From Spirochaetaceae bacterium (lineage in GTDB: Bacteria > Myxococcota_A > UBA9160 > UBA4427): 64,000 bases of DNA. The translations under genes were made by a program, and so were the position numbers. Positions 7,037 through 15,582 of this stretch are shown here, piece after piece (the first letter of the stretch is position 1; every line of letters begins with the position of its first letter). A model generated the notes under the pieces. The model was not told where the DNA came from, searched no databases, and saw only the letters and a list, made by a program, of their open reading frames with translations. The DNA is taken from the NCBI GenBank assembly GCA_020632655.1, contig JACKFD010000007.1, positions 124,001 through 188,000 of the forward strand, in the 5' to 3' direction.

Positions 7037-9058
7037 CTAGAACAGGTCGCCCTGCTCCCCGTCCTCGCCGGCCTCTTCGTCTGCGGCCTTCGCGGCGCCT
7101 CGCTTCCCCGCGCCCTTCGCGCCGCCGCTCGCCTTCTTGCCCGCGCTCTTCGCTCCGGGCACGTGCTTGAGCTTCCCGACCGGCTTCGGCGCGATCCGCG
7201 TCCCCCGCGCCGACGGGCTCGTGAAGTCGAGCTCTCCGAGGTCGAAGACCGCCTCCTTGAGGCGCTGGCGCTTGGCCGGGACGAAGTCCATTTGGATCCT
7301 GCCGGTCTCGTCGGCGGGGAGGAGGAGGTCGACCTTCCCCTCCTTGTCCTTCACGAGCTGGTACTCGCGGTTCCGGATGAACTTCTCGATCTTGATCTTC
7401 TTGGCAAAGGGGATCCGCTTCTTGTCGCGGTAGACGACGATGAACTCGGCGCCCTGGTCGGGATCGAAGAGGTCGGCGTGGATGAGCGGCGCCGTGAAGA
7501 AGACCTTCTCGGGGGCGTTCATGACCCGGTAGGTGCCGTCCTTCGCGATCCCGAGGACGTGCTCGAACTCGGAGACCGTGAGCTTGTACTCGTCGCCGCG
7601 CACCTCGGAGCCGAAGAAGCCCGACTTCTTGTCGTAGGAGAGGCGCAGGTTCTGCCGGGCGACGGCCTTCTTGTCGACGGCGACGATCTTCGTGATCTTC
7701 GTGCGCCGCGGGAATTGATCGCCGTATTTGTCGATCATGCCCTGCAGATACTCGATGGTCGTCTTGACCATGTTCTTGAGCTGGCGCTCGATCGCCTTGA
7801 TCTTCTTGCCGATCTCCTCGATCTCGGCGCGGTTGCGCTCGATGTCGTAGGCGGAGATGCGACGGATGCGCAGCTCGAGCAGGCGCGTCACGTCCTCGTC
7901 GACCATCGGCCGTACGAAGAGCGCCGCGTGCTGCTGCATCCCGTCCCAGACGGCCTTGCGCACGGCCTCGGCGGTCTTCTTGTCCTCGATCTGCTTGTAG
8001 ACGCGCTTCTCGACGAAGATCTGCTCGAGGGTCAGCCAATGCTGCCGGTCGATCAGCTGGTCGCGGTCGTACTCGAGCTCGCGCTTCAACTGCTCCTTGA
8101 GCTGCTCGGTCAGCGTGCGCGCGATCGCGGAGACCGTCAGCTGGACCGGCTTCCGATCGTCGATCACGACGAGATTCGAGGAGACGGAGACCGAGCAGTC
8201 GGTGTACGCGAAGAGCTGCGGCATCACCTCCTTCGCGTCGGAGCCGCGCGCGATCTGGAGCTCGATCTCGACCTTGTCCGTCGTGAAGTCGTTGATCGAG
8301 GCGATCTTGACGCGGCCCTTCTGGACCGCGGACTCGATCGAGGCGATCAGCCCCTCCGTCGTCGTGCCGAAGGGGATCTCGCGCACGACCACGGTCTTGC
8401 GGTCCCGCGGCTCGATCTTCGCGCGCAGCTCGATCTTGCCCGCGCCGTCCTCGTACTCCGAGACGTCCATCAGCCCGCCCTGCGCGAAGTCGGGGTAGAG
8501 CTCGAATTTCCTCTTCTCGAGGATGTCGATCTGCGCCTCCCAGATCTCGGGCAGGTTGTGGGGCAGGATCTTCGTCGCCATGCCGACGGCGATCCCTTCG
8601 GTCCCGGTCATCAGGATGACGGGCAGCTTCGAGGGCAGGACGACCGGCTCCTCGGTCCGGCCGTCGTAGGAGGGCACGAAATCCGTGAGCGCGGGGTGGA
8701 ACATGTTTTCGAGCGCCAGGTCGGTCAGACGGCACTCGATGTAGCGGGCGGCGGCGGCGGGATGGCCGGTCAGCAGGTTGCCGAAGTTGCCCTGCCGCTC
8801 GATGAAGTACTCCTTGTTCGCGAGCACGACGAGGGCGTCGCCGATCGACGCGTCGCCGTGCGGATGGAGCTTCATCGTCTCGCCGATGACGTTGGCCACC
8901 TTGTGGAAGCGGCCGTCGTTCATCTTGAAGAGCGTGTGCAGGATGCGACGCTGGACCGGCTTCAGGCCGTCCCGGAGATCCGGGATCGCGCGGTCGAGGA
9001 TGAAGTAGCTCGCGTACTCGACGAAGTGGTCCTTCATCAAGCTTTCGAGTTGCGTCAC
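7037..9058 (-). CDS. parC: DNA topoisomerase IV subunit A
   Basis: A 673-residue type IIA topoisomerase A subunit. The DNA-breaking winged-helix domain occupies the first ~450 residues, with the active-site Tyr106 in AAARYIEC and the HPHGDAS segment (65-71). The C-terminal beta region is shorter than in GyrA and lacks an obvious GyrA box, favouring topoisomerase IV. The last ~50 residues are Lys/Ala-rich and probably disordered. It follows parE by 38 bp on the same strand and should form the A2B2 enzyme that decatenates chromosomes. At the position of E. coli GyrA Ser83 the residue is Ala70, with Asp74 retained. The start ATG gives MTQLESLMKDHFVEYASYF, as in relatives. Confidence 0.93.
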   Translation of the reverse strand: MTQLESLMKDHFVEYASYFILDRAIPDLRDGLKPVQRRILHTLFKMNDGRFHKVANVIGETMKLHPHGDASIGDALVVLANKEYFIERQGNFGNLLTGHPAAAARYIECRLTDLALENMFHPALTDFVPSYDGRTEEPVVLPSKLPVILMTGTEGIAVGMATKILPHNLPEIWEAQIDILEKRKFELYPDFAQGGLMDVSEYEDGAGKIELRAKIEPRDRKTVVVREIPFGTTTEGLIASIESAVQKGRVKIASINDFTTDKVEIELQIARGSDAKEVMPQLFAYTDCSVSVSSNLVVIDDRKPVQLTVSAIARTLTEQLKEQLKRELEYDRDQLIDRQHWLTLEQIFVEKRVYKQIEDKKTAEAVRKAVWDGMQQHAALFVRPMVDEDVTRLLELRIRRISAYDIERNRAEIEEIGKKIKAIERQLKNMVKTTIEYLQGMIDKYGDQFPRRTKITKIVAVDKKAVARQNLRLSYDKKSGFFGSEVRGDEYKLTVSEFEHVLGIAKDGTYRVMNAPEKVFFTAPLIHADLFDPDQGAEFIVVYRDKKRIPFAKKIKIEKFIRNREYQLVKDKEGKVDLLLPADETGRIQMDFVPAKRQRLKEAVFDLGELDFTSPSARGTRIAPKPVGKLKHVPGAKSAGKKASGGAKGAGKRGAAKAADEEAGEDGEQGDLF

Positions 9059-9096
9059 TTACGGGACCTCGGACGGGACACGCGTCGCGTCATCGA

Positions 9097-11031
9097 CTAC
9101 AGGACCTCGGTCGCAAGGTTCTCGACGATGAAGTCCTTGCGCTGGGGCGTGTTCTTGCCCATGAAGAAGTCGAGGCTCTTCTCGACCTCGCCCATCGAGC
9201 CGACGCTCACCTGCACGAGCCGGATGCCCTCGCCGATGAACTGGCCGAACTCCTTCGGGCTGATCTCACCGAGGCCCTTGAAGCGCGTCACCTCCGGCCC
9301 CTTGATCTTCTCCATCGCCGCGTCGCGCTCCGCCTCGGAGTAGCAGTAACGCGTCTCCTTCTTGTTGCGGACCCGGAAGAGCGGCGTCTCGAGGATGTAG
9401 ACGTGGCCCTTGATGACCAGCTCCTCGAAGTAGCGGAGGAAGAACGTGAGCAGCAGGTTGCGGATGTGCATCCCGTCGACGTCGGCGTCCGTCGCGAGCA
9501 CGACGCGGTTGTAGCGGAGGCCGTCGAGGCTCTCCTCGATCCCGAGCGCGCGCATGATGTTGTAGAGCTCTTCGTTCTTGTAGATCGCGTCGCGCTTGAG
9601 CCCGTAGCAGTTGAGCGGCTTGCCCTTCAGCGAATAGATCGCCTGCGTATAGACGTCGCGCGTCGGGACCATCACGCCCGCCGCCGAGTCGCCCTCGGAG
9701 AGGAAGATCGTCGTCTCGTCCCGGCGCTTCGCCTTGGGCTCGTCGTAGTGGATCTTGCAGTCCGTGAGCTTGGGGATCCGGATCGCGACCTTCTTCGCGC
9801 GCTCCCGGGCCTCCTTCTTGATCGCCGAGAGCTCCTTCCGGACCTTCTCGTTGAGCGCGATCTTCTCGAGCAGCTTCTTCGCGTCGTCGGCGTTCTCGTG
9901 CAGGAAGCGGATGACCTTGTCGCGCACGGCCGGCACGAGCCAGGTCCGCACGTCGGTCGAGCCGAGCTTGTTCTTCGTCTGGCTCTCGAAGACGGGGTCC
10001 TGGAGCTTGACGGCGATCGCGGCCACGATGCCGTCGCGCACGTCCTCGCCGGCGTAGCTCTTCTTGGCGTACTCGTTGACGCCCTTGAGCAGGCCCTCGC
10101 GGAAGGCGCTCTGATGCGTGCCCCCGTCGTTCGTGTACTGACCGTTCACGAAGGAGAAGTAGGACTCGCCGTAGGCGTTTCCGTGGGTGAAGGCGAACTC
10201 GAAGCGGTCGCTCTGGCAGTGGGCGATCTCGTAGAGGGGCTGGGAGTCGCCGATCTCGGCCTCGAGCAGGTCCTTGAGACCGTTCCGGCTCTGCCAGGTC
10301 TCCGACGCACCCTTGCCAGAGGTGTAGACGAGCTTGAGGCCCGAGTTCAGGTAGGCGTAGTAGCGGAGGCGATGCTCGATGAACTCCTCGCGCCAGTCGT
10401 ATTTCCCGAAGATCTCCGGGTCGGGCGTGAAGCGGATGTAGGTGCCGTCGGGCTCGTCGCTCTTGCCGCCCTTCTCGTTCTGGAGGCGGCCGCGGACGAA
10501 GTTGGCCTGCTTGTACTTGCCCTCGCGGACGCTCTTGACCTCGAAGTCGGAGGAGAGCGCGTTCACGGCCTTCGTGCCGACGCCGTTCAGGCCGACGGAG
10601 AACTGGAAGACGTCGTCGTTGTACTTGCCGCCCGTGTTGATCTGGCTGACGCACTCGACGACCTTGCCGAGGGGGATGCCGCGGCCGTAGTCGCGGACCT
10701 CGACGGTCTCGTCCGTGCGGGTGATCTCGATCTTCTTGCCGACGCCCATGATGAACTCGTCGATCGAGTTGTCGATCACCTCCTTCATCATCACGTAGAT
10801 GCCGTCGGCGGGGTTCGAGCCGTCGCCCAGGCGGCCGATGTACATGCCGGTCCGCAGGCGGATGTGCTCGAGGGCGTCGAGCGTCTGGATCGCCTTCTCG
10901 TCGTAGGCGACCTTGCCCTTCCCGGAGCCGCCCGAGGCCGCTCCCGCGGACGAGGACGCCGCGCGGCCGGACTTTCTCGGGGATTTCGATGTGCCGGAGC
11001 CCGCGGAACGGGCGGTCGAGGCCTTGGCCAT
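9097..11031 (-). CDS. parE: DNA topoisomerase IV subunit B
   Basis: A 644-residue ATPase subunit. GHKL motifs are EVIDNSIDEF, DYGRGIPLG and GLNGVGTKAVNALS; the transducer follows; the TOPRIM domain carries the acidic motif LSEGDSAAG and DADVDGMHIRNLL; FKGLGE is near the end. The N-terminus (about 45 residues, Ser/Gly/Lys-rich) is low-complexity. The ATG at 11031 is preferred to a longer frame with no similarity. First gene of the parE-parC unit. In the family, ATP binding closes the gate that passes one DNA duplex through another. The gap between GHKL and TOPRIM lacks the large GyrB insertion. Confidence 0.93.
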   Translation of the reverse strand: MAKASTARSAGSGTSKSPRKSGRAASSSAGAASGGSGKGKVAYDEKAIQTLDALEHIRLRTGMYIGRLGDGSNPADGIYVMMKEVIDNSIDEFIMGVGKKIEITRTDETVEVRDYGRGIPLGKVVECVSQINTGGKYNDDVFQFSVGLNGVGTKAVNALSSDFEVKSVREGKYKQANFVRGRLQNEKGGKSDEPDGTYIRFTPDPEIFGKYDWREEFIEHRLRYYAYLNSGLKLVYTSGKGASETWQSRNGLKDLLEAEIGDSQPLYEIAHCQSDRFEFAFTHGNAYGESYFSFVNGQYTNDGGTHQSAFREGLLKGVNEYAKKSYAGEDVRDGIVAAIAVKLQDPVFESQTKNKLGSTDVRTWLVPAVRDKVIRFLHENADDAKKLLEKIALNEKVRKELSAIKKEARERAKKVAIRIPKLTDCKIHYDEPKAKRRDETTIFLSEGDSAAGVMVPTRDVYTQAIYSLKGKPLNCYGLKRDAIYKNEELYNIMRALGIEESLDGLRYNRVVLATDADVDGMHIRNLLLTFFLRYFEELVIKGHVYILETPLFRVRNKKETRYCYSEAERDAAMEKIKGPEVTRFKGLGEISPKEFGQFIGEGIRLVQVSVGSMGEVEKSLDFFMGKNTPQRKDFIVENLATEVL

Positions 11032-11252
11032 GCTGGGAAGGTCCGCTCTTCGAGATGGGGCTGTCGGGGGGCGGGCCAAGAGTGGGCCATTCGCCGCGAT
11101 CGTCAAGCGGGAGGGCGACGGGCCACACACAGAACGGTGTCAGGCGAGGCCAGCCCGGAGAGTACGATGAGCCGACCCGCGGGGTCAGCCGCTCGCCGCC
11201 CGTGCACGTGACCGCGGTTGGACGCGATGATCCGCCTCCGGGGGTCAGGGGC

Positions 11253-11933
11253 TCAGGGGTCGAGCTGCCGCCGCTCCTCGCCCCATAGCCCCTGCACGGC
11301 GGAGAAGACCAGGATCCGCCGATTCGTCCTCACGGTCACGAGCGTGTCCTGCGCGTTCACGCTCTCGATCACCTCGCGTACGTCGAGGGGCATCTCCGCC
11401 AGTCTCCGAGGCCCCGGGGCCAGACCGAGCAGGCGTCGATTGGTCGCGACGAGGCCCGCGGCCGCACCCGCACGGAGCGCCGCAGGCTCCTCCCCCGGCG
11501 TGAAGCGCTTCTGCACCCACTCGCCCGAGACGACGAAGCCGAGGGCCCGGCGGTCCGTCGCGAGGACCGCGACCCGATCCTCCACGAGCGCCACCGTCGC
11601 CGGCGTCTCCTGCAGTCGGTAGCGGAGCTCCTGGAAGCCTCCGCCGGACGCCACGCCGAGCGCGCGGCGATCGGTGAGCACGAGCCCGATCCGGCCGCGA
11701 CTGCCCTCCCAGAGGATCTCCTCGTCGACCTCGAGTCGGATGCTCGAGCGTCGCCCGGCGAGCGCGTCGAATGCGAAGAGGTCCCGCCCATCGTGCTCGA
11801 GCGCGATCACGTCGATCCGCTCGAGCTCGTCGGGCAGCAGCGGGACCTGGGCCCCCGCCGACCCGACGACGAGGAGCCAGCCGATCGCCCCGATCACGCG
11901 CACCCATGTCGAGCGGCCGCCCCGTCGTCGCAT
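11253..11933 (-). CDS. Secreted protein with four TDRRALG-type repeats (unknown function)
   Basis: A 226-residue protein with a signal peptide (MRRRGG then a hydrophobic stretch ending GSAGAQ near residue 29). The mature part contains at least four spaced repeats with a T(D/N)RR(A/L/I)LG-like core: LVLTDRRALGV, VLATDRRALGF, LVATNRRLLGL and VTVRTNRRILVF, each followed by a beta-like strand with a Trp or aromatic residue. The spacing of about 42-47 residues suggests blades or strands of a beta-propeller or solenoid in the periplasm. No enzyme motif is seen and the family is not recognised. The start ATG precedes the signal peptide; the longer frame reads into the divergent dus upstream region. 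Confidence 0.65.
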   Translation of the reverse strand: MRRRGGRSTWVRVIGAIGWLLVVGSAGAQVPLLPDELERIDVIALEHDGRDLFAFDALAGRRSSIRLEVDEEILWEGSRGRIGLVLTDRRALGVASGGGFQELRYRLQETPATVALVEDRVAVLATDRRALGFVVSGEWVQKRFTPGEEPAALRAGAAAGLVATNRRLLGLAPGPRRLAEMPLDVREVIESVNAQDTLVTVRTNRRILVFSAVQGLWGEERRQLDP

Positions 11934-12060
11934 GCCGGGAGTGCAGCCCCTCCCACGCCGACCGGCAAGCCCACCGGCCGGACCGGGAGCCCGGCCGGAG
12001 CCGTCCGACTTCACCGCAAGCCCCCGCCCGCAAACGCGAAATCTGGTATCTACCCGCCCC

Positions 12061-13236
12061 ATGGACGACCTCTACACGAGCCCCCTGAACCGCGGCGTCC
12101 CGCCGGCCCGGCCGGGCGAGCTCGCGCCGGTCTCGATCGGGCCGATCCTCGCCGACCCGCCCGTCGTCCTGGCGCCGATGGCGGGGATCACGAACGCGCC
12201 CTTCCGGCGGCTCTGTCGTCGCTTCGGCGCCGGCCTCTACGTCTCGGAGATGATCACGGCCCGGGCGCTGGTCGAGCGCAACGCGAAGACGCTGCGGCTC
12301 GCGGAGTTCGATCCCGACGAGAGCCCGCGCAGCCTCCAACTCTACGGCGTCGATCCGCACTACGTCGGCGAGGCCGTCCGGATGCTCGTCGCCGAGGACC
12401 GCGTCGACCACATCGACATGAACTTCGGCTGCCCCGTCCGCAAGGTCACCCGCCGCGGCGGCGGTGCTGCGATCCCCGCGAAGCCGCGCCTGCTGCAGTC
12501 GATCGTGCGCGCGGCGGTCCGCAACGCCGGCCCGATCCCCGTCACGATCAAGTTCCGCATGGGCATCGACGACGGCTGGCTCACCTTCCTCGAGGCCGGC
12601 CGCATCGCCGAGGCCGAGGGCTGTCGCGCCGTCGCCCTCCACGCCCGGACCGCCGCCCAGCTCTACGACGGCGAGGCCGACTGGAACGCGATCGGCGAGC
12701 TCAAGCAGGCCGTCCGCACGATCCCCGTCTTCGGCAACGGCGACATCTGGGAGGCCTGGGACGCTTTGCGGATGATGCGGGCGACGGGCTGCGACGGCGT
12801 CGTCGTCGGTCGCGGTTGTCTGGGGCGGCCCTGGCTCTTCCGCGATCTCGCCGCGGTCTTCGCGGGCCGCACGCCGCCTCCGCCGCCGCGCTTCGGCGAG
12901 GTCATGGAGACGATGCACGAGCACGCGCGGCTGCTCTGCGCCTGGACGGGCGAGCGCCACGGCATCCGCGACTTCCGCAAGCACGCGACCTGGTACACGA
13001 AGGGCTTCCCGGGCTCGACGAAGCTGCGCGACAAGCTGATCCGCATCGACTCGCTCGCCGACCTCGACGCCGTGCTCGCGGAAGGGGATCCGGAGCTGGC
13101 GTTCCCGCCCGGGGCGATGCGCATGAAGCGGGGCAAGAAGGGCGGTCGACAGAAGGTCGTGCTGCCCGAGGGCTTCCGCGACGACCTCGAGGACGCGACG
13201 CCGCCCGAGGCGGAGGAGCCGGGAGACGGGGGCTAG
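12061..13236 (+). CDS. dusB: tRNA-dihydrouridine synthase
   Basis: A 391-residue FMN protein of the Dus family that reduces uridine in tRNA with NADPH. The TIM barrel runs from about 30 to 300: APMAGITNAPFR, SLQLYG, NFGCPVRKV with the catalytic Cys124, KFRMGID, LHARTAAQLYDG, GNGDIWEAWDA and GRGCLGRPW (phosphate binding). A C-terminal helical region (HEHARLL, KHATWYTKGFPGS) contacts tRNA. The last ~70 residues are charged and low in complexity. ATG at 12061 starts just ahead of the conserved region. It is transcribed divergently from the repeat protein. Assignment to DusB rather than another subtype rests on overall layout. Confidence 0.9.
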   Translation: MDDLYTSPLNRGVPPARPGELAPVSIGPILADPPVVLAPMAGITNAPFRRLCRRFGAGLYVSEMITARALVERNAKTLRLAEFDPDESPRSLQLYGVDPHYVGEAVRMLVAEDRVDHIDMNFGCPVRKVTRRGGGAAIPAKPRLLQSIVRAAVRNAGPIPVTIKFRMGIDDGWLTFLEAGRIAEAEGCRAVALHARTAAQLYDGEADWNAIGELKQAVRTIPVFGNGDIWEAWDALRMMRATGCDGVVVGRGCLGRPWLFRDLAAVFAGRTPPPPPRFGEVMETMHEHARLLCAWTGERHGIRDFRKHATWYTKGFPGSTKLRDKLIRIDSLADLDAVLAEGDPELAFPPGAMRMKRGKKGGRQKVVLPEGFRDDLEDATPPEAEEPGDGG

Positions 13237-13319
13237 GCCCGCACGGCGCCGACGGCCCGCAGGTCAGGACCACGGGCGAGGAACGCGACGACGCAGCCGC
13301 GCCCGGGCTAGGCCCGCAC
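13230..13319. repeat. 15-bp direct repeat covering two convergent stop codons
   Basis: GGGCTAGGCCCGCAC occurs at 13230-13244 and again at 13305-13319. The first copy contains the TAG of the dus gene; the second contains the CTA (minus-strand TAG) of the convergent small membrane protein gene. The copies flank 60 bp of non-coding DNA. It may be a short duplication or chance. Confidence 0.6.
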
Positions 13320-13730
13320 CAGTCGCCACGCTGCGAGCAGGAAGCCCGTCCAGAGCACGCCGTAGGCGATGCGATTCGCCGTCCGGTACGACGGCTGCCA
13401 GCCGGTGGCCCAATGGATCGTCTCGCCGACGAAGCTGCGGCGCTCCGGCCCCTCGGCGTCCGCGCGTTCGATCGTGATCGGCTCGCCGCGCAGCCGCGCC
13501 TCGAGAATCGAGAGCCAGCAATGGTCGTCGAAGACGAGCCAGCCCACGTAGACGATCGGCGCGCCGATCGCGTAGCCCCACCACGCCGAAGGCCAGGGCA
13601 GCGCCCAGCCCACGAGCAGGAAGAGCAGCACGGCGATGTGCGCGAGCCAGAGGAGCCGGGCCAGCGCGAGGCGGGGGCCCGAGATGGCGGGCGCCGAGAC
13701 CGCGCGTACGACCTCGTCACGCTCGAGCAT
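13308..13730 (-). CDS. Small membrane protein, last gene of the betaine-lipid operon
   Basis: A 140-residue protein with two or three membrane segments (about 24-44, 50-68 and 122-138). Between them is DDHCWLSILEARLRGE, resembling the His-Cys-Leu..Glu core of DUF2784-like small membrane proteins; this resemblance is weak evidence. It starts 7 bp after the stop of the 614-residue fusion gene on the same strand, and is therefore very probably translated from the same mRNA as btaA-btaB. No catalytic function can be assigned. It may assist the membrane enzyme upstream or handle the lipid product. Confidence 0.7.
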   Translation of the reverse strand: MLERDEVVRAVSAPAISGPRLALARLLWLAHIAVLLFLLVGWALPWPSAWWGYAIGAPIVYVGWLVFDDHCWLSILEARLRGEPITIERADAEGPERRSFVGETIHWATGWQPSYRTANRIAYGVLWTGFLLAAWRLVRA

Positions 13731-13737
13731 GGCCGAC

Positions 13738-15582
13738 TCAGCCGACCCGCGGCGCGACCACCGCTCTCCCGGGCCCCGGATCCGCGTCTCGCTCGTGCAC
13801 GTCGTACACCTCCTGCGCGAGATGCACGAGGTAGAACAGCACGTGCGTCGGCACCAGCCAGGGCCACGCCGACCGGAAGGGATCCATCAGGTGGATCCCG
13901 ACCAGCCCGACGATCGACCCCAGGATCATCGGGTGGGGTAGCAGCGAGTAGGGAAGACGTGCCTCCAGCCGGCGCGGGACGAGGCCGAGCTCCTGGCCGA
14001 AGTACGTACGGTCGAGGCCCAGTCGCGCCGCCGCGAACGCCGCCGTGCCGAATCCCAGCACGACGAGAGCGAGCGACACCGGATCCAGCTCGAAGCAGGT
14101 CGCATAGAGGCCTCCCAGGATCGTCGTCGAGAGCGTCTTGTGGAAGACCGCGTCGCGGCGGAAGACGCCGAAGGACACGTCTCGACGGGACGCGAAAGTC
14201 GCGATGTAGAGGAGGTAGTGGACGAAGCTCCCGCCTAGGACGAGCGGTAGGAGGCTTCCCGAGATCGCGCTCGCGACGAGCAGGGCCGTCAGATGGAGCA
14301 GGTTCCGATGACCCACGGATCGGGCGATCCAGTCCCAGGTCACCGTCTGCGCCACGACCGCCCGGGCCGTCCATCGATCGCGCATCGTTCGCGGTCGCAG
14401 GGTGCGCAGGAAGAGCCGCCGCGCCGAGGTGTTGTAGCGCGCGCTCAGCCGCGCGAGCAGGCGTGCCCAGGGTGCCAGCCAGGCGGGGGCGACGGCGTAG
14501 TGGAGCTTCAGATTCATCCGGAGCACCGCCTCGTTCGTCTCCGATGCGGCCTGCTCCACTCCGGACGCGACGGGCTCGATCCGATGGGGCGATCGGTGGT
14601 AGTCGAAGGCGAGGACCTCGCCGGCATCGAGCACCACGCCGAAATCGCCGGCCGCCGTGCGCTCCAGGTCGAAGACCGTGCGGATCCGTTCGTTGCGATT
14701 GATGCCGACCATGCAGCGGTAGAGGACGACGCCCGGAAAGACGGCGAAGGGCCCGTCGACGTGCGAGCGATAGAAGACCCGGTCCGAACTCAAGGTCCCG
14801 GCCGGCCCCGTCACGTAGACCTCGTTCATCTCCGGCACGGGGATCACGACGGCGCGTTCCCCATGCTGCCCGCGCAGCAGACGCTCGATCTCGTCCGAGC
14901 GGACGACCTCCGCCATCGCGCCGTAGGCCCCCTCCTCGTCGTCCAGCTCGTGCTGCCACCAATGGGTCGTCCGGTCCCGGGGCACGTCGTGGGAGAGGAT
15001 CCAGCGTTCGAGCGTGGCCAGCGCCTCGAGCGCATGCGGGCTCGTGAAGTGCGCCTTGCGGACAGTCACCCGCGGCACGAGCCAACCGAGCAGCGAGCCC
15101 TTCGAGTGACGTGCAGCGACGAGCACGAGCGGCATCAGCAGCAGGCAATGCTCCGCCCAGAGAAGGTAGGCGCTGCGCAGCCCCCGGTAGCGATCCGCGT
15201 AGGGCGCCTCGCCGGTCAGGCGATGGGCGAGATCCTGCCCGAGCCAGGCGATCGACATCGACGCGAGCAGGATCGCGATCGGGAGATCGAGGGAGACGGC
15301 CGCTACGACCAGCACCGCGAACACGAGCGCATTCGCCCACCAGACGCCCGCCGGCACCCGCCGACGGATCGCCAGCAGGTAGACCTCGGTTGCGATGACG
15401 GGCACGACGGGGTCCAGCCGTGCCATCAGCCCGAGCAGCGCGAAGAGACCCAGGGGCGTCGTCAACAGGTGGATCGCGCAGTTGAGGCGCGTTCGATGGC
15501 CCTGCTCGAACTCGACCCGCACCTCGTCCCATCGCGCCCGCTCCGCGTCGAGCCCCCCGACCGACTCGCTCGCGGCGCTCAT
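13738..15582 (-). CDS. Three-part membrane protein: Mpo1/DUF962-like, dioxygenase-like, phospholipid-methyltransferase-like
   Basis: A 614-residue protein not recognised as a whole. Residues 25-155 look like the Mpo1/DUF962 family (RLNCAIHLLTTPLG with Asn34 and His38; WLGQDLAHRLTGEAP with His120), whose yeast member oxidises 2-hydroxy fatty acids. Residues 200-365 are soluble, with an HxD pair (His274, Asp276 in RSHVDGPF) and, 57 residues later, FDYHRSPHR (His329, His333), recalling an Fe(II)/2-oxoglutarate facial triad. Residues 430-595 are membrane helices ending in LPYSLLPHPMILGSIVG and VHLAQEVYD, like PEMT-type phospholipid methyltransferases. The ATG overlaps the btaB stop (ATGA), placing it in the betaine-lipid operon. 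Domain assignments are by eye; the function, perhaps tailoring of the headgroup or acyl chain, is inferred. Confidence 0.72.
   Translation of the reverse strand: MSAASESVGGLDAERARWDEVRVEFEQGHRTRLNCAIHLLTTPLGLFALLGLMARLDPVVPVIATEVYLLAIRRRVPAGVWWANALVFAVLVVAAVSLDLPIAILLASMSIAWLGQDLAHRLTGEAPYADRYRGLRSAYLLWAEHCLLLMPLVLVAARHSKGSLLGWLVPRVTVRKAHFTSPHALEALATLERWILSHDVPRDRTTHWWQHELDDEEGAYGAMAEVVRSDEIERLLRGQHGERAVVIPVPEMNEVYVTGPAGTLSSDRVFYRSHVDGPFAVFPGVVLYRCMVGINRNERIRTVFDLERTAAGDFGVVLDAGEVLAFDYHRSPHRIEPVASGVEQAASETNEAVLRMNLKLHYAVAPAWLAPWARLLARLSARYNTSARRLFLRTLRPRTMRDRWTARAVVAQTVTWDWIARSVGHRNLLHLTALLVASAISGSLLPLVLGGSFVHYLLYIATFASRRDVSFGVFRRDAVFHKTLSTTILGGLYATCFELDPVSLALVVLGFGTAAFAAARLGLDRTYFGQELGLVPRRLEARLPYSLLPHPMILGSIVGLVGIHLMDPFRSAWPWLVPTHVLFYLVHLAQEVYDVHERDADPGPGRAVVAPRVG

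Noticed and set aside
7163..11211. Long plus-strand frames opposite parC and parE
   Set aside because: Both are shadows of well-supported topoisomerase genes and encode Leu/Asp/Arg-rich sequence without motifs.
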